From Candidatus Omnitrophota bacterium (GTDB taxonomy: Bacteria; Omnitrophota; Omnitrophia; Omnitrophales; JACROU01): a stretch of DNA of 64,000 bases. Positions 1 through 7,814 of the stretch are shown here, piece after piece. A program made the translations under genes and the position numbers. The stretch lies in assembly GCA_029261035.1 (NCBI GenBank), contig JAJDCD010000008.1:1-64000 (forward strand). The letters run 5' to 3'. How positions within the stretch are numbered: position 1 is the stretch's first letter; each line of letters starts with the position of its first letter. The notes below the pieces were generated by a model, which saw nothing but the letters and a program-made list of their open reading frames with translations, had not been told where the DNA came from and did no database searches.

Positions 1-46
1 AAAATACAAAAATCAACAATGGTAAAAACAATAATATTTTTTTCAT
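1..46 (-). CDS. partial gene, N-terminal signal peptide only
   Basis: An ATG at 44-46 is preceded on the minus strand by AAGGAG with a six-base spacer. It opens a frame that runs off the left edge of the window. The fifteen visible residues are MKKILLFLPLLIFVF, a typical start of a Sec signal peptide (two lysines, then a hydrophobic run). The start lies 19 bases after the stop of the DJ-1 gene, so this is probably the next gene of the same operon. The product is exported or a lipoprotein; nothing more can be said from this fragment. Confidence 0.6.
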   Translation of the reverse strand, partial: MKKILLFLPLLIFVF

Positions 47-65
47 TTAGTTCTCCTTAGCAAGT

Positions 66-617
66 TTAATTAACAATCATTTCTCTCTTTAATGATTCAG
101 ACGTAGAATCCCCACACAAATTCGAAACTATTTCTAATGCAAATTCCATTGCCGTTCCAGGCCCTCTACTTGTAATTATATTACCGTCAACAACAACACT
201 GTTTTCAGAAAATTTAACTGAAGAAGGGAAGTTTTCTTGAAATCCAGGGTAGCAGGTCGCTCTTTTGTTGTCCAACACACCTGATAGAGATAATACTAAA
301 GAGGGCGCCGCACAAATCGCTGCAATTAACCTCCCTTGATCATTTGCTTTTTTAATTAAATCTATGAGCAAGTCAGAATTCTTCAAATTCTCAGCCCCAG
401 GCATTCCGCCTGGTAAGACAATTGCATCCGGTAAATCAGAGATATTAATTAATAAAGCATCCGACTTTATTAATAAGTTATGCGCTCCCATTACGTTCTC
501 ATTAGCAATACTTACAACCACGACATCTAATTTTGCTCTTCTAAGCACATCAATTAATGTAACGGCTTCGATTTCTTCGAAACCTTCGGCTAAAGGAATT
601 AATACAGTTTTACTCAT
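66..617 (-). CDS. DJ-1/PfpI family protein
   Basis: 183 residues, the usual length of the ThiJ/DJ-1/YajL family. These are cytoplasmic glutamine-amidotransferase-like proteins linked to repair of glyoxal damage or to oxidative-stress protection. The N-terminal EGFEEIEAV motif supplies the conserved glutamate (E17), and the nucleophile elbow AAICAAP supplies the cysteine (C102), in the same order as E18 and C106 of human DJ-1. The start is well supported by GGAGGAGG directly upstream, and the ATG overlaps the stop of the upstream nuclease gene by one base (TGATG). The exact substrate (deglycase, holdase or amidase) cannot be told from sequence. Confidence 0.9.
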   Translation of the reverse strand: MSKTVLIPLAEGFEEIEAVTLIDVLRRAKLDVVVVSIANENVMGAHNLLIKSDALLINISDLPDAIVLPGGMPGAENLKNSDLLIDLIKKANDQGRLIAAICAAPSLVLSLSGVLDNKRATCYPGFQENFPSSVKFSENSVVVDGNIITSRGPGTAMEFALEIVSNLCGDSTSESLKREMIVN

Positions 618-1144
618 CAGACCTCCTCCTTTATATTATTGTTAAAAATGTTTTTAAAAAACGAAATTGTTTTATTTCCTGCTGATTTAGTATGATCTTT
701 CCACATCCCTATTTTCTTAGCTTTAGCTTCTTTTTCAATAAGCAGAAACTCTTCTTTATATTTAAAAGGAAATTTTCTAAATGTTTCCGCCAAACCTATT
801 TCAATCATTTTTTTATTAGCAAATGTTTGATCTTCTAAAAAAACATAAGACAATCTTCTTCCATAACGGTCAAACTCTTCAAGGTCTTTTTCAAGACGCA
901 CGTTTTTCCCTAAAATCATTCTTTTTAAAGCTCTTTTAGATTCTTCTCCATAAGGCTCCCCAATTTTGTTGTATTTTACATTTGAAATTTCAGGAGCATC
1001 GATACCGATCATTCGAACTTTTTGATTGTTTTCCAAAACAAAGGTATCTCCATCAATAACACGACGAACATATTCTCCATATGCAAAATCAGAGAAGAAA
1101 GTTAGCAAGAATACCACGAAACAAAATGAAATTATTTTATGCAT
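617..1144 (-). CDS. secreted thermonuclease (SNase-like)
   Basis: About 175 residues. Residues 1-24 (MHKIISF, then a hydrophobic core ending AYG) form a signal peptide, so the protein is exported. The mature part matches the staphylococcal-nuclease OB-fold. VIDGDTF and VRMIGIDAPE carry the calcium-binding aspartates, an arginine and the catalytic glutamate, and FDRYGRRL carries the second arginine. It is expected to cut DNA and RNA outside the cytoplasm. An open frame extends 12 codons upstream, but the ATG at 1144 has AAGG in front and begins the signal peptide properly. The gene overlaps the MFS gene upstream by 8 bases. Confidence 0.85.
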   Translation of the reverse strand: MHKIISFCFVVFLLTFFSDFAYGEYVRRVIDGDTFVLENNQKVRMIGIDAPEISNVKYNKIGEPYGEESKRALKRMILGKNVRLEKDLEEFDRYGRRLSYVFLEDQTFANKKMIEIGLAETFRKFPFKYKEEFLLIEKEAKAKKIGMWKDHTKSAGNKTISFFKNIFNNNIKEEV

Positions 1145-2381
1145 AGTCAGACCTTTTATTTGGGTAAAAAGCAACAACAACAGATAAGCCTATCCCTATT
1201 ATAATAAAAAGCAGCATCCCCCACAGAATTTTACTAATAGAATTGCCTTGATCTAAAAGCCAGCCCATCATAACAGGTGCTATTGAAGTAGAAAGAACCA
1301 TAAAAAAAGCTAATAACCCTTTTATTGAACCTAACTTTTTTGTTCCGTAAAGCTCTGCATACAAGGCCCCTTTGATTGTCATGCTAAGCCCTATAGTAAT
1401 ACCTGCACCCGTTAAATAAAAGAAGACCCAAAAAAGATGCTTGCCGTAGATGTAACCCAAAATACCTATTGCTAAAGGAAGAAGCGTAATAGGAAGCAAT
1501 TTTAGAGCCGTTAACTTATCAATCAAAGGACCAATTAGCAAAGACATGAACCCCCGAGTAACAGCAAAAGAAATAAAAGCTATGGCAACTACGGTTATAG
1601 GCCAAGCTTTATAATCCATTAAAACAGATTGGTGAAAAAACAAAGCCGTTAAGTATGCTGGAGGAATTAAAACAGGAACTAACAATACATAAAAACGCCA
1701 ATCCCGAATCATCTGACCTAAACTCCAATGACCGATCGTATGGAGTTCTTTTGAAGCTTGTTTTTCAATCAGCCCCCCATCTTCCTTCATTTTTATGGCA
1801 TGCTTACTATAATGAATTTTTAAGAGCAAAAGGACGCTAGGAAAGAAAAATAGTAACGTTAATAAACCCAGCAAAATCCAACCGCTTCTCCACGTATAAA
1901 TAGTAATCCATGTGGTAATTAATATGGGAAATATGGCTTCACTCAATGGGTAACCTAAATTTGCAATACCTAAGGCTTTCCCTCGTTGTCCTCCAAAATA
2001 TCGAGCCATTGTTGTAGAAGAAATCATTGCTAATGTTCCTTGTCCCAAATTTCTAATTAAAAAGAAGCCGATTAAAACGGTTAAAACACCAACGCTTTGA
2101 CTTAACACAAAACATCCGATTGAAAGTAAAATAGCCGCTGTTAATGTAAAACGAATTAGGTGAACTTTGTCCAATAAATTCCCCATAACAGGAAGAAGAA
2201 AAGCTGAAAGCAATGTTGCCAATGAATACAATGTTGCAATATAAGTTTGACTCATTCCAAAGTCTTCTCTCATATAAGGAATAAATAGCGAGACAAGGAA
2301 TGTTTGTCCAGGACCACTAAACATAGAAGTCAGCATACCAAAAAGAATTAAGTGAGGATATTTTTGAAACAATTTAATCAT
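1137..2381 (-). CDS. major facilitator superfamily transporter
   Basis: 414 residues with about twelve hydrophobic segments, beginning with a short cytoplasmic N-terminus (MIKLFQKYPHL) and a first helix containing GMLTSMFSGPGQTF. PVMGNLLDKV after helix 2 and GPLIDKL in the second half are the MFS cytoplasmic-loop motifs. A roughly 40-residue polar loop (around 190-230) separates the two six-helix halves. The N-terminal pattern resembles the OFA/monocarboxylate-type branch, but the substrate cannot be named. The stop overlaps the secreted nuclease, suggesting co-transcription rather than shared function. Confidence 0.85.
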   Translation of the reverse strand: MIKLFQKYPHLILFGMLTSMFSGPGQTFLVSLFIPYMREDFGMSQTYIATLYSLATLLSAFLLPVMGNLLDKVHLIRFTLTAAILLSIGCFVLSQSVGVLTVLIGFFLIRNLGQGTLAMISSTTMARYFGGQRGKALGIANLGYPLSEAIFPILITTWITIYTWRSGWILLGLLTLLFFFPSVLLLLKIHYSKHAIKMKEDGGLIEKQASKELHTIGHWSLGQMIRDWRFYVLLVPVLIPPAYLTALFFHQSVLMDYKAWPITVVAIAFISFAVTRGFMSLLIGPLIDKLTALKLLPITLLPLAIGILGYIYGKHLFWVFFYLTGAGITIGLSMTIKGALYAELYGTKKLGSIKGLLAFFMVLSTSIAPVMMGWLLDQGNSISKILWGMLLFIIIGIGLSVVVAFYPNKRSDYA

Positions 2382-2389
2382 ATAATTTA

Positions 2390-2974
2390 TTAAGAGAAAT
2401 AATGCGGCTCATTTCCTTTTTTCCATTTAATATTACAACCAATACTCGCTTTTTGTTCTAAAATAGAGGAAGAATCACCCTTTAACAATATTTGTATAGC
2501 CTCTCTAACACTTTCACCCGTAACAGGTAGGCCGTTTTCCGGGCGGCTGTCATCAAACTGCCCTCTATAACCCAATTTTCTATGTCGATCAAATATAAAA
2601 AAATCAGGCGTACAAGCAGCGGAATAAGCCTTTGCTACTTCTTGAGTTTCATCATAACAAAGTGGGAAATTAAGATCTAAACGTTGAGCCATTTTTTTTA
2701 ATTTCTCAGGAGAATCCTCTGGGTAATCTACGATGTCATTGGAACTAATAGCTAAAACCCCAACATCATTTACATTAAAATCCTTCCTAATTAGAGGTAA
2801 TTTTTTTTCGATATGTTTTACATAAGGACAATGAACAGATATAAACATAACTAATAGTAAAGCGCTGTTTTTAAACGTATTTAAATTAACTTTTTTAGAA
2901 GCAACTGTATCCATCATTAAAAAGTCTGGAGCCTCAGTCCCTAATTTAAGCATTGTTGAAGAGGTTAAAACCAT
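2390..2974 (-). CDS. thioredoxin-like redoxin (HCPYV family)
   Basis: 194 residues, thioredoxin fold of the AhpC/TSA-like group. LGTEAPDF at 11-18 is the usual redoxin opening. The active-site strand reads VHCPYVKH with C49; C106, C121 and C180 follow. SIGCNIKWK near the C-terminus matches uncharacterised bacterial redoxins that carry HCPYV instead of the classical peroxiredoxin or thioredoxin site. AGGAG precedes the ATG. Cytoplasmic thiol oxidoreductase activity is likely, but peroxide reduction is unproven for this group. It lies 8 bases before the MFS gene and after the epimerase gene, in a run of small accessory genes. Confidence 0.8.
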   Translation of the reverse strand: MVLTSSTMLKLGTEAPDFLMMDTVASKKVNLNTFKNSALLLVMFISVHCPYVKHIEKKLPLIRKDFNVNDVGVLAISSNDIVDYPEDSPEKLKKMAQRLDLNFPLCYDETQEVAKAYSAACTPDFFIFDRHRKLGYRGQFDDSRPENGLPVTGESVREAIQILLKGDSSSILEQKASIGCNIKWKKGNEPHYFS

Positions 2975-2986
2975 TAGTATCTCCTT

Positions 2987-3931
2987 TTAAATTGAAGTAA
3001 ATGAAAATTGTAAAGTCCCACCCCATGTTTGACCTGGTTTCAAAATTTGCACACCTGTGTTCCCCCACGCTTTTTCAGATAAATTCAATGCGTTTATTAT
3101 GTGTGTTTGCGGTTCTACAGCAACAAAATTCCTAGGAGTTCCATTCTCATTAGGAGCATAAACAACCACATTTTGAAAGATAGGATCAAATTCCATCGTA
3201 ACTTTAAGTCCGGTGCCCTGATATATTAAATCAATTTTATTTTCTGTTATATCAGAAAAACAATGATCCAAGTCGGGGTCTCCTAAGAAATGAGGAGTCC
3301 TAAAGTCATTCTTCCCTTTCACAGGTTTTGCAGGAGCTATTGGAAGTTGGTTTTCACAAGGAAATATTTTATTCGCTTTCATAAGTAAAACAACATCTTC
3401 ATCCCTCTCTGTTAACTTTCTCTTAAAAAAAGGATGGTAACCAAAACCTACTGGAGCATCTTCATTCCCCACATTTTGCATGTAAAGCGCTATTTGAAGT
3501 TGGTTTTCTCGTAGTTCCATAGATTGGATAACTTTGAGATCAAAAGGGTAATTAAAATCTTCCGAATGACGCGTATCAAAAGAAGCTTCAAACTGCTCTT
3601 CTGTTGCTTTGAGAATATTCCAAGATCGATGCCTCATATCCCCATGAATTGCAGTCCCATCAGGAAAAGATGGTTTCAAATTAAAATTTTTTCCGCTAAA
3701 AGAAAAAGAAGCATTCTCGATTCTATTTGCCCAAGGACACATTAAATATGAGCCAAAGGGCTCTCTGAGTAACTCTTTCTGATCAGGAATCGGGACTAAA
3801 ACATCAACCCAAGTGTCGTAATGTTTGTAGATTAAATCTGTCCAATAGCACCCATATTCTGGTAAAAACTTCAAAGCTAACCGATCGTTCTGAATACTGA
3901 ATTCCTGCGTATCAAATATTTTATCTGTCAT
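2987..3931 (-). CDS. aldose 1-epimerase family protein
   Basis: 314 residues, galactose-mutarotase-like beta-sandwich. Expected sugar-binding and catalytic positions are visible: N69-R70 (PWANRI), H96 (AIHGDMR), catalytic histidine H166 (GFGYHPFF) and the catalytic glutamate E273 (AVEPQTH). Members interconvert anomers of free sugars or hexose phosphates. No galactose-pathway genes adjoin it, so the substrate is open. AGGAG sits seven bases before the ATG. No signal peptide, so it is cytoplasmic. Confidence 0.85.
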   Translation of the reverse strand: MTDKIFDTQEFSIQNDRLALKFLPEYGCYWTDLIYKHYDTWVDVLVPIPDQKELLREPFGSYLMCPWANRIENASFSFSGKNFNLKPSFPDGTAIHGDMRHRSWNILKATEEQFEASFDTRHSEDFNYPFDLKVIQSMELRENQLQIALYMQNVGNEDAPVGFGYHPFFKRKLTERDEDVVLLMKANKIFPCENQLPIAPAKPVKGKNDFRTPHFLGDPDLDHCFSDITENKIDLIYQGTGLKVTMEFDPIFQNVVVYAPNENGTPRNFVAVEPQTHIINALNLSEKAWGNTGVQILKPGQTWGGTLQFSFTSI

Positions 3932-3986
3932 TACAACTCCTATGTTTCAATAAATATTACAGCAGATAGCTTTCAAAAAAGCAGAC

Positions 3987-5237
3987 CTATATCATTCCTG
4001 TCTCAATTGTTTTCCATAGGTAAAACATCGCTTTATTTGAAGCAAGATTTCTAACCTTATCCCTATCCCCATTAAAAAGATGTTTATAGACCTTAGTTTT
4101 TTCTTTATAAGATACCCCAATATAAACTAATCCTACAGGTTTTGTTTTACTTCCTCCTGTTGGACCTGCAATCCCTGTAATTCCGATACCTACGGATGCT
4201 GAAAATCGTTTTCGAACATTAGTTGCTAAAGCAGAAGCCACTTCTTTAGATACAGCGCCTTTAGTTCTCAAAATTGTTCGAGAAATATTTAAAACACTCT
4301 CTTTCACACTATTATTATAAGCAACAACTCCTCCCTTGAAACATTTCGAAGAACCTGAAACTTGAGTAATATATTCCGAAACCATTCCCCCTGTGCAGCT
4401 TTCTGCCAGAGCAATAGTCTTCTGTTTTTGAATACATTTCTTTACTAAAATTTCAGAAAATGTCTCATCACCATCGTAAGAGTACACATAATCTTTTAAC
4501 TTCTTTTTAATTTTTGATTTCAATTTTCTTAATACAGGGTTGAATTTTAACTTTGAAGATGCCACAAATCGCAAGTGCCCTAAATCAGGATAAATTCCGT
4601 AAGCCACTTTATTTTTATAGGGAAGCTCCCCTAGTTGATTTAGGAAGTCCACTTCAGAAATACCGATTGCTTTAACTGTTAACTCGCATTTTTTTTCAAG
4701 AAAACTATTGGATTGATATAGAGGAAGAACGGACTTTTCTAACATGTCTAAAAATTCTGAGGGAACGCCAGGCAAAGAAACAATTCTACTTCCGCTAGAT
4801 GAGAGGATGAACCCAGGGGCACTCCCCAATCTATTATTTAAATATTTAGAGCTCTTAGGAATATAAAATTGTTTCTTTAAATTCTTAGTCTGAATAAGAG
4901 ATAACTTTCTTTTCTTCTTTAGATTTTTAATAAAGATTTCAAACTGATTCTTTTTAAATTCGAGGGGCGTATTAAAATATTCGGAAATAATAGATCGAGT
5001 TTGGTCATCAAATGTTGGCCCTAATCCTCCTGAAGTGATAACCCATGAAGATTTTTGGAGCGCAAAATCTAAGGCTTCTTTAGCAGCTTCTAAATTATCA
5101 GGGACCGTAATTTCACCTAATATGGGTATTCCTAAGTTGAATAATAACTTTCCTAAACAACTGAAATTTGTATTAAGAGTTTCTCCCTTAATTAATTCAG
5201 AACCAATACAAATTAGAAAAACACCGTCTTTTTTCAT
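3987..5237 (-). CDS. cinA: CinA: nicotinamide-nucleotide amidase with MoCF domain
   Basis: 416 residues, the normal two-domain length. The N-terminal MoaB/MogA-like domain carries SGGLGPTFDD at 69-78, the ADP-ribose/NMN pyrophosphatase half. The C-terminal PncC domain carries ESCTGG with the catalytic serine S280, then GVVAYNN and GITGIAGPTGG. CinA recycles NMN to nicotinate mononucleotide in pyridine-nucleotide salvage. It follows pgpA by 5 bases and ends the pgsA-pgpA-cinA run; recA, its common partner in Firmicutes, is not adjacent. Confidence 0.93.
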   Translation of the reverse strand: MKKDGVFLICIGSELIKGETLNTNFSCLGKLLFNLGIPILGEITVPDNLEAAKEALDFALQKSSWVITSGGLGPTFDDQTRSIISEYFNTPLEFKKNQFEIFIKNLKKKRKLSLIQTKNLKKQFYIPKSSKYLNNRLGSAPGFILSSSGSRIVSLPGVPSEFLDMLEKSVLPLYQSNSFLEKKCELTVKAIGISEVDFLNQLGELPYKNKVAYGIYPDLGHLRFVASSKLKFNPVLRKLKSKIKKKLKDYVYSYDGDETFSEILVKKCIQKQKTIALAESCTGGMVSEYITQVSGSSKCFKGGVVAYNNSVKESVLNISRTILRTKGAVSKEVASALATNVRKRFSASVGIGITGIAGPTGGSKTKPVGLVYIGVSYKEKTKVYKHLFNGDRDKVRNLASNKAMFYLWKTIETGMI

Positions 5238-5242
5238 TCCTA

Positions 5243-5701
5243 TTAAATCCCAACAAAATAGCGTAATTGAATATAAATTATTAGAATAACGAGACTATAC
5301 AATCCAGCTATAAGATCATCTGCTATAACACCTATAGCCCCTGGCAGTTTTTCAAACCATTTAATCCCTAGAGGTTTAAGAATATCAAAAAATCTAAATA
5401 GGAAAAACCCTAAAAGAAGAAGATCTAATCTTACCGGAATAAAAATAAAAGGAAGTGTTACACCTAGCACCTCATCGATCACAATATACTGAGGGTCTTT
5501 AATTTTCTTGGAAGTAATATGATATTCTGTAAGAAAGTAAGAAAGTAAAAGAATGATTAAGAAATATATTAAAACAAAGGCGAAATCTCTAGGCAAAAGA
5601 AAAAGAACGATCAAGCCTCCAATACTCCCCCAAGTCCCAGGCGCTTTGGGCATAAACCCTAAGCCACACCAAGATAAAAATAATAAAATAACTTTATCCA
5701 C
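5243..5701 (-). CDS. pgpA: phosphatidylglycerophosphatase A
   Basis: 152 residues with GLGFMPKAPGTWGS at 13-26, IDEVLG at 75-80 and a late IADD motif, all hallmarks of PgpA. Several membrane segments. It removes the phosphate from phosphatidylglycerophosphate, the step after PgsA, and the two genes overlap by 8 bases. The start codon is GTG, with AAGG about six bases upstream inside the end of pgsA. This is a compact two-gene unit for phosphatidylglycerol synthesis in the inner membrane. Confidence 0.93.
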   Translation of the reverse strand: MDKVILLFLSWCGLGFMPKAPGTWGSIGGLIVLFLLPRDFAFVLIYFLIILLLSYFLTEYHITSKKIKDPQYIVIDEVLGVTLPFIFIPVRLDLLLLGFFLFRFFDILKPLGIKWFEKLPGAIGVIADDLIAGLYSLVILIIYIQLRYFVGI

Positions 5702-6275
5702 TCAGAACCTTCTTATTGTTTCTAAAAAACTCTACTCCTGAATAAAGAGTCCAAAGAAGAGCTGCAAATAAAAAGAAATATTGAATCACATTCAAAATAG
5801 GAGCATATACCTCAAACCAGAAGAAAAAAGCATTCCCTTGATAATCTCTAGCCATCAAATAAACAAATGAAGAGTATATAGAGGCAAGTTGGAAGATCAT
5901 TTTTAATTTTCCACTTTTTTCAGCCTGAACAACAACCCCTTTCTTTAAGAGAACAATGCGAATAATTGTTATCAAAACCTCTCTAATTAGAATAGGAATA
6001 ACCCATAGCAAGGAATACAAACCAATAATACTGTAAGTAATCATTGCTCCTAAAACCAAAACTTTATCTGCTATTGGGTCTAAAATCTTCCCTATAGTTG
6101 TTATAAGACCTGTTTTTCTAGCGAGCAAACCATCCCAGTAGTCGGTTAAACCAGAGAGTATAAGCATAAAAATTGCGATCCAACGGTATGTGATCTGCGT
6201 TTGTAAAAGACAGTAAATAGCAATAACACTGAAAAGAAAACGTAGGTAAGTTAAACGATTTGGTGTAATTAACAT
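5694..6275 (-). CDS. pgsA: CDP-diacylglycerol-glycerol-3-phosphate 3-phosphatidyltransferase
   Basis: 193 residues, multi-pass membrane protein. The full CDP-alcohol phosphatidyltransferase signature is present: D45-x2-D48-G-x2-A-R, then G62, D66 and D70 (DYWDGLLAR followed by GKILDPIAD). It forms phosphatidylglycerophosphate from CDP-diacylglycerol. Its partner pgpA directly follows and overlaps. The CDP-alcohol transferase family is wide, but size, N-terminus (TPNRLTYLR) and the pgpA neighbour favour PgsA. Confidence 0.92.
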   Translation of the reverse strand: MLITPNRLTYLRFLFSVIAIYCLLQTQITYRWIAIFMLILSGLTDYWDGLLARKTGLITTIGKILDPIADKVLVLGAMITYSIIGLYSLLWVIPILIREVLITIIRIVLLKKGVVVQAEKSGKLKMIFQLASIYSSFVYLMARDYQGNAFFFWFEVYAPILNVIQYFFLFAALLWTLYSGVEFFRNNKKVLSG

Positions 6276-6316
6276 TAAAGAAACTTTCGAAATTAAAAGG
6301 TTAGATAAAATAGAAG

Positions 6317-7687
6317 TTACTTATTATTGAGAAATGTTCCAGTTAAATCGTATTCATAAGAATCTGTAATTTGACACTGAACGATGTCTCCCGGTTTTAG
6401 AATGAGAGATTCAGGTGTTTCAACATAAGTACTCCCATCTACATCCGGAGCATCCATATAAGTTCTCCCCACATACCCTGGCTTCCCTTTTGGAGCAAGA
6501 CCCTCTATCATGACAGAAAAAGTCTTTCCGATAAAACGTTTGTTTTCTTGTTCGGATATTTCTTGCTGAAGACTCATTAAGCGATGCAATCTTTCTTTCT
6601 TAATTTCTTCATCTATATGTCCCTCTAATTTGGAAGATGTTGAAAACTCTTCATAAGAATATGTAAAGACTCCTAAACGTTCAAATTTTGCCTCTTTTAC
6701 AAAATCCATCAATTGATTAAAATCATCTTCTGTTTCTCCTGGAAACCCAACAATAAAAGTTGTTCTGATCGCTACTTCAGGAATAATTGTTCTTATCCGT
6801 TTTACTAAATTATGCACAAACTCTTTATCAACATGTCGATTCATTCTTTCCAACATTCTTGAACTAATATGTTGCAATGGAACATCAATGTAATTACAGA
6901 TTTTATCTGAACTAGCAATAGTTTCTAAAATGCGATCACTCAAATGTACAGGATATGCATACAACAATCGTATCCAAGCAACATCATCTATTGCATTGAG
7001 TTCTTTCAATAATTCTGGGAGAAGCAGTTTGTTTTCAAAATCTTTTCCGTAAAACGTCGTATCTTGGCCTGTCAAAATAAGCTCTTTGGCGCCTTCCCGA
7101 GATTGCCTTTTAGCTTCTTCCACAACATCATGAATAGGCCTGGAACGATGCAAGCCTTTTAACTGAGGAATAATGCAAAAAGAACATTTGTGATTGCAAC
7201 CCTCAGAAATTTTTACATATTTATAATGACTAGGTGTTAATGAAAAACGAGGGGCCTCTGCATCATATAAATATAGAGGTTTTCCAACTTCAACAACCTT
7301 CTTACCTGCCTGAACTTCTTTAATTATCTCTGCTATCCGTGGATAATCTCCACTTCCAACAAAAGCATCAACTTCAGGCAATTCCGATTCAAGTTCATGG
7401 TGATATTTTTGAGGAAGACAGCCTAAAACAACTAGTTTTTTAATTTTACCCTGTTCTTTCAAAGCAGTTAATTGCACAATTTGATCTATTGATTCCGCGC
7501 GGGCTTCATGGATAAAAGCACACGTATTTACAATAGCGACATCACAATCCTCAACATCGTTCACAATTTTATAGTCATTTTTTTCTAAGATGCCCAATGT
7601 CAATTCACTATCAACCAGTGTTTTTGCACATCCAAGAGAAACCATACCTACTTTTACTTGGGATTCTTTTTCAATTACTTCACTCAT
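6317..7687 (-). CDS. rimO: ribosomal protein S12 methylthiotransferase RimO
   Basis: 456 residues. The UPF0004 domain carries C20 (SLGCAKTLVDSE, the RimO rather than MiaB form), C56 and C90 for the auxiliary iron-sulfur cluster. The radical-SAM motif C164-x3-C168-x2-C171 (SEGCNHKCSFC) binds the second cluster. A TRAM domain ends the protein. It methylthiolates an aspartate of ribosomal protein S12. Downstream of ftsK and separated from it by a hairpin terminator; pgsA follows after 41 bases. Confidence 0.95.
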   Translation of the reverse strand: MSEVIEKESQVKVGMVSLGCAKTLVDSELTLGILEKNDYKIVNDVEDCDVAIVNTCAFIHEARAESIDQIVQLTALKEQGKIKKLVVLGCLPQKYHHELESELPEVDAFVGSGDYPRIAEIIKEVQAGKKVVEVGKPLYLYDAEAPRFSLTPSHYKYVKISEGCNHKCSFCIIPQLKGLHRSRPIHDVVEEAKRQSREGAKELILTGQDTTFYGKDFENKLLLPELLKELNAIDDVAWIRLLYAYPVHLSDRILETIASSDKICNYIDVPLQHISSRMLERMNRHVDKEFVHNLVKRIRTIIPEVAIRTTFIVGFPGETEDDFNQLMDFVKEAKFERLGVFTYSYEEFSTSSKLEGHIDEEIKKERLHRLMSLQQEISEQENKRFIGKTFSVMIEGLAPKGKPGYVGRTYMDAPDVDGSTYVETPESLILKPGDIVQCQITDSYEYDLTGTFLNNK

Positions 7688-7751
7688 ACTTGAACCTACT
7701 TTATAATTTAATAAGAAAGATATTCTTTGCTGAATAAAGGGAAAAAGGAAA

Positions 7752-7775
7752 GGGCACTTCTTCTCAGAAATGCCC
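7752..7775 (-). terminator. hairpin terminator after ftsK
   Basis: Ten-base stem (gggcacttct pairing with agaaatgccc, one G-U pair) closed by a four-base loop, 40 bases after the ftsK stop. On the minus strand it is followed by TTTCCTTTTTCCC, an imperfect U-rich run. It probably ends or attenuates the nusA-to-ftsK transcript before rimO. Confidence 0.65.
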
Positions 7776-7814
7776 CCACAAAATAAAATATAAATATAAA
7801 AACTTGATTAATTA

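Noticed and set aside
2390-2974. Typical 2-Cys peroxiredoxin
   Set aside because: The active-site motif is HCPYV rather than the peroxiredoxin PxxxTxxC, and the C-terminal IGCNIKWK belongs to a separate redoxin group.
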